A stretch of DNA of 64,000 nt from an uncultured Synechococcus sp. (GTDB lineage Bacteria; Cyanobacteriota; Cyanobacteriia; PCC-6307; Cyanobiaceae). This document shows positions 62,816 to 64,000 of the stretch, in pieces (position 1 is the stretch's first letter; every line of letters starts with the position of its first letter). The position numbers and the translations under genes were made by a program. The stretch is from the NCBI GenBank assembly GCA_949373155.1, contig CASICK010000005.1:62001-126000 (forward strand). The letters are read 5' to 3'. The notes under the pieces are model-generated. The model was given only the letters and a program-made list of their open reading frames with translations, searched no databases and was not told where the DNA came from.

Positions 62816-63589
62816 TTAGACCACTAAGCCCCCAAAGCGACGGGTTCGGCTTTGGTAATCCAAGAACGCTCCAACTAAGGCCTCACGCCCGAAATCGGGC
62901 CAGAGGACATCGGTGACGTGGATTTCGGCGTAAGCAAGCTGCCACAGCAAAAAATTGCTGATTCGATGTTCACCACTGGTGCGAATCAAGAGATCGGGAT
63001 CGATTTCACCGGCTGTGAACAGTTCGGCAGCGAGGGTGTGCTCGTCGATCTCGGAGGGTTCAAGCTCCCCAGTTGCTGCCCGTTCAGCCAGCCGCCTAGC
63101 GGCAAGAACCAGCTCGTGCCGTCCTCCGTAGTTGGTACAGACGTTGAAATGAATTCCATCGTTCAACGCGGTGCGGTTCGTCGCTTCATCGATCAAGGAC
63201 TGAAGACGGGACGGCAGGGGCTCAAGATCGCCAAGAAAACGAATCCGCACCCTCTCGGCCTCCAAGGTCTGAAGCTCGCGTTCGAGCACCCGCTCAAACA
63301 GGGTCATCAAAAAATTAACTTCGTCGCCTGGGCGAGACCAATTTTCTGTGGAGAAGGCGTAGGCCGTGAGAGCCTTCACACCCCAATCACTGCAACGACG
63401 CAAGGTCGTTTTCAGGGCCTCAACGCCTGCCCGATGCCCCATCACACGCGGTAAGCCCCTTGATTGAGCCCAGCGTCCATTGCCATCCATGATCACTGCC
63501 ACGTGGGCTGGCAAACGCTGAGGATTGATCTCGGCAGGACAAGCCTCAATCCGCGCATCATCTGAACTAGCGACCAAGCGTTGACTCAA
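62816..63589 (-). CDS. uppS: Undecaprenyl diphosphate synthase
   Basis: UppS extends farnesyl diphosphate to the C55 lipid carrier for cell-wall synthesis. The 257-residue protein has [20 protein letters not shown] (catalytic Asp), [28 protein letters not shown], and [17 protein letters not shown]. The C-terminus carries [20 protein letters not shown] and ELYFTDVLWP-like [12 protein letters not shown]. It overlaps the cyclase gene stop by 4 bases. Confidence 0.96.
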   Translation of the reverse strand: MSQRLVASSDDARIEACPAEINPQRLPAHVAVIMDGNGRWAQSRGLPRVMGHRAGVEALKTTLRRCSDWGVKALTAYAFSTENWSRPGDEVNFLMTLFERVLERELQTLEAERVRIRFLGDLEPLPSRLQSLIDEATNRTALNDGIHFNVCTNYGGRHELVLAARRLAERAATGELEPSEIDEHTLAAELFTAGEIDPDLLIRTSGEHRISNFLLWQLAYAEIHVTDVLWPDFGREALVGAFLDYQSRTRRFGGLVV

Positions 63590-64000
63590 AGTGATGAGTC
63601 CTGTGAAGCACTTTTCACGCTACGTGAAGACCCGGTTTTCGCTGAGCTTGAGGACACCGGAGCGGCCATCAACTCGGTCAATAAATCCTGAAGACGCGAA
63701 CTGGTGATCGGACGTTCCAGCTTGCCCTGATTCGCAAGCGACAAGGTGCCTGTTTCTTCAGACACCACGACACAGATGCAGCGGTCAAAACGTTCGGTAA
63801 TGCCTAAGGCCGCGAGGTGTCTTGTGCCATAGCGACTGATGCCTTGACGCGACAGCGGCAAGATCACGCCAGCAGAAAGAATGCGATTTCCCTTCAGCAC
63901 CACGGCACCGTCATGGAGAGGTGTGTCGGAGGCAAACAAATTGAGAAGGAGTTCACTGCTCAACTGAGCATCAACGGTCACCCCTGGATTCAGGAAATCC
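63586..64000 (-). CDS. cdaA: Diadenylate cyclase CdaA, C-terminal part
   Basis: The frame runs off the right window edge. It reads [39 protein letters not shown] (DGA motif), [18 protein letters not shown] (the GTRHxAAL motif) and [20 protein letters not shown], the usual DisA_N core. It makes cyclic di-AMP, a regulator of K+ and osmotic state. The start used inside the window would be artificial, since coding continues upstream (DFLNPG). The Ser-rich C-terminus ends in QDSSL. uppS follows with a 4-base overlap. Confidence 0.9.
   Translation of the reverse strand, partial: DFLNPGVTVDAQLSSELLLNLFASDTPLHDGAVVLKGNRILSAGVILPLSRQGISRYGTRHLAALGITERFDRCICVVVSEETGTLSLANQGKLERPITSSRLQDLLTELMAAPVSSSSAKTGSSRSVKSASQDSSL

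Overview
The window looks like a chromosome segment of a marine picocyanobacterium, most likely Synechococcus. The evidence is gene content: carotenoid isomerase CrtH, PsbY, Ycf54, a CyanoP/PsbP-like lipoprotein, DUF6761, DUF3721, Nif11-type small proteins, and a recC-recB-recD cluster. The core parts have moderate GC content. One accessory stretch of about 10 kb is clearly AT-rich and gene-poor.

Layout. 1-6120: a short SepF-like protein, a decapeptide-repeat/DUF3721 protein tail to tail with a Fur-family repressor, a Nif11 protein, three neighbouring frameshifted genes (short-chain dehydrogenase, glutathione S-transferase, DUF3598) and a two-gene nucleoside salvage unit. 6120-7960: sparse, with small ORFs. 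7964-20270: mostly core genes. These are ycf54-pdxJ, an acyltransferase, BolA-glutaredoxin, a response regulator with a degenerate receiver, crtH, trmFO, psbY, a gamma-carbonic-anhydrase-like protein, tRNA-Lys, a response regulator facing a histidine kinase and PAS protein, and tRNA-Pro. 20270-30780: a probable genomic island beside tRNA-Pro, with a broken excisionase-like HTH gene, an AT-rich orphan pyrE, a phage-type zinc-ribbon protein, a second Nif11 protein, many orphan small ORFs and a run of rho-independent terminators without genes. 30826-38900: a second accessory stretch rich in micro-proteins and candidate regulatory RNAs. It holds a Yfr1-like RNA, two RpaB/HLR1-like sites with two tiny membrane proteins and a candidate sRNA, and a candidate glutamine-II riboswitch behind an NtcA-like site driving a 35-residue DUF4278 peptide. 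It also holds a frameshifted outer-membrane beta-barrel gene. 39261-64000: core genes again. These are a phosphoesterase, recC-recB-recD, a cupin, a DEAD-box helicase with a structured leader, an RRM protein, a broken ABC exporter, a CPA2 antiporter, an LCP protein, CyanoP, recR-lipA, a GST-DUF952 fusion, trhO-bioB, uppS and the 3' part of a diadenylate cyclase gene.

How the parts relate. recC, recB and recD overlap start to stop and should form one exonuclease V complex. bolA and the CGFS glutaredoxin are adjacent and probably act together in iron-sulfur/iron handling. The deoxyribosyltransferase and phosphoribosyltransferase genes form a purine/pyrimidine salvage pair. crtH, psbY, ycf54 and CyanoP serve pigment and photosystem biogenesis. 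Broken genes concentrate in accessory functions while about 8.6 kb of recCBD reads through cleanly. This argues for real gene decay rather than a generally error-prone sequence.

The most interesting part is 33,000-36,700, where short RNAs, light- and nitrogen-type operators and peptides of 31-43 residues are interleaved. All functional statements rest on reading translated sequence and motif recall. No database search was run.
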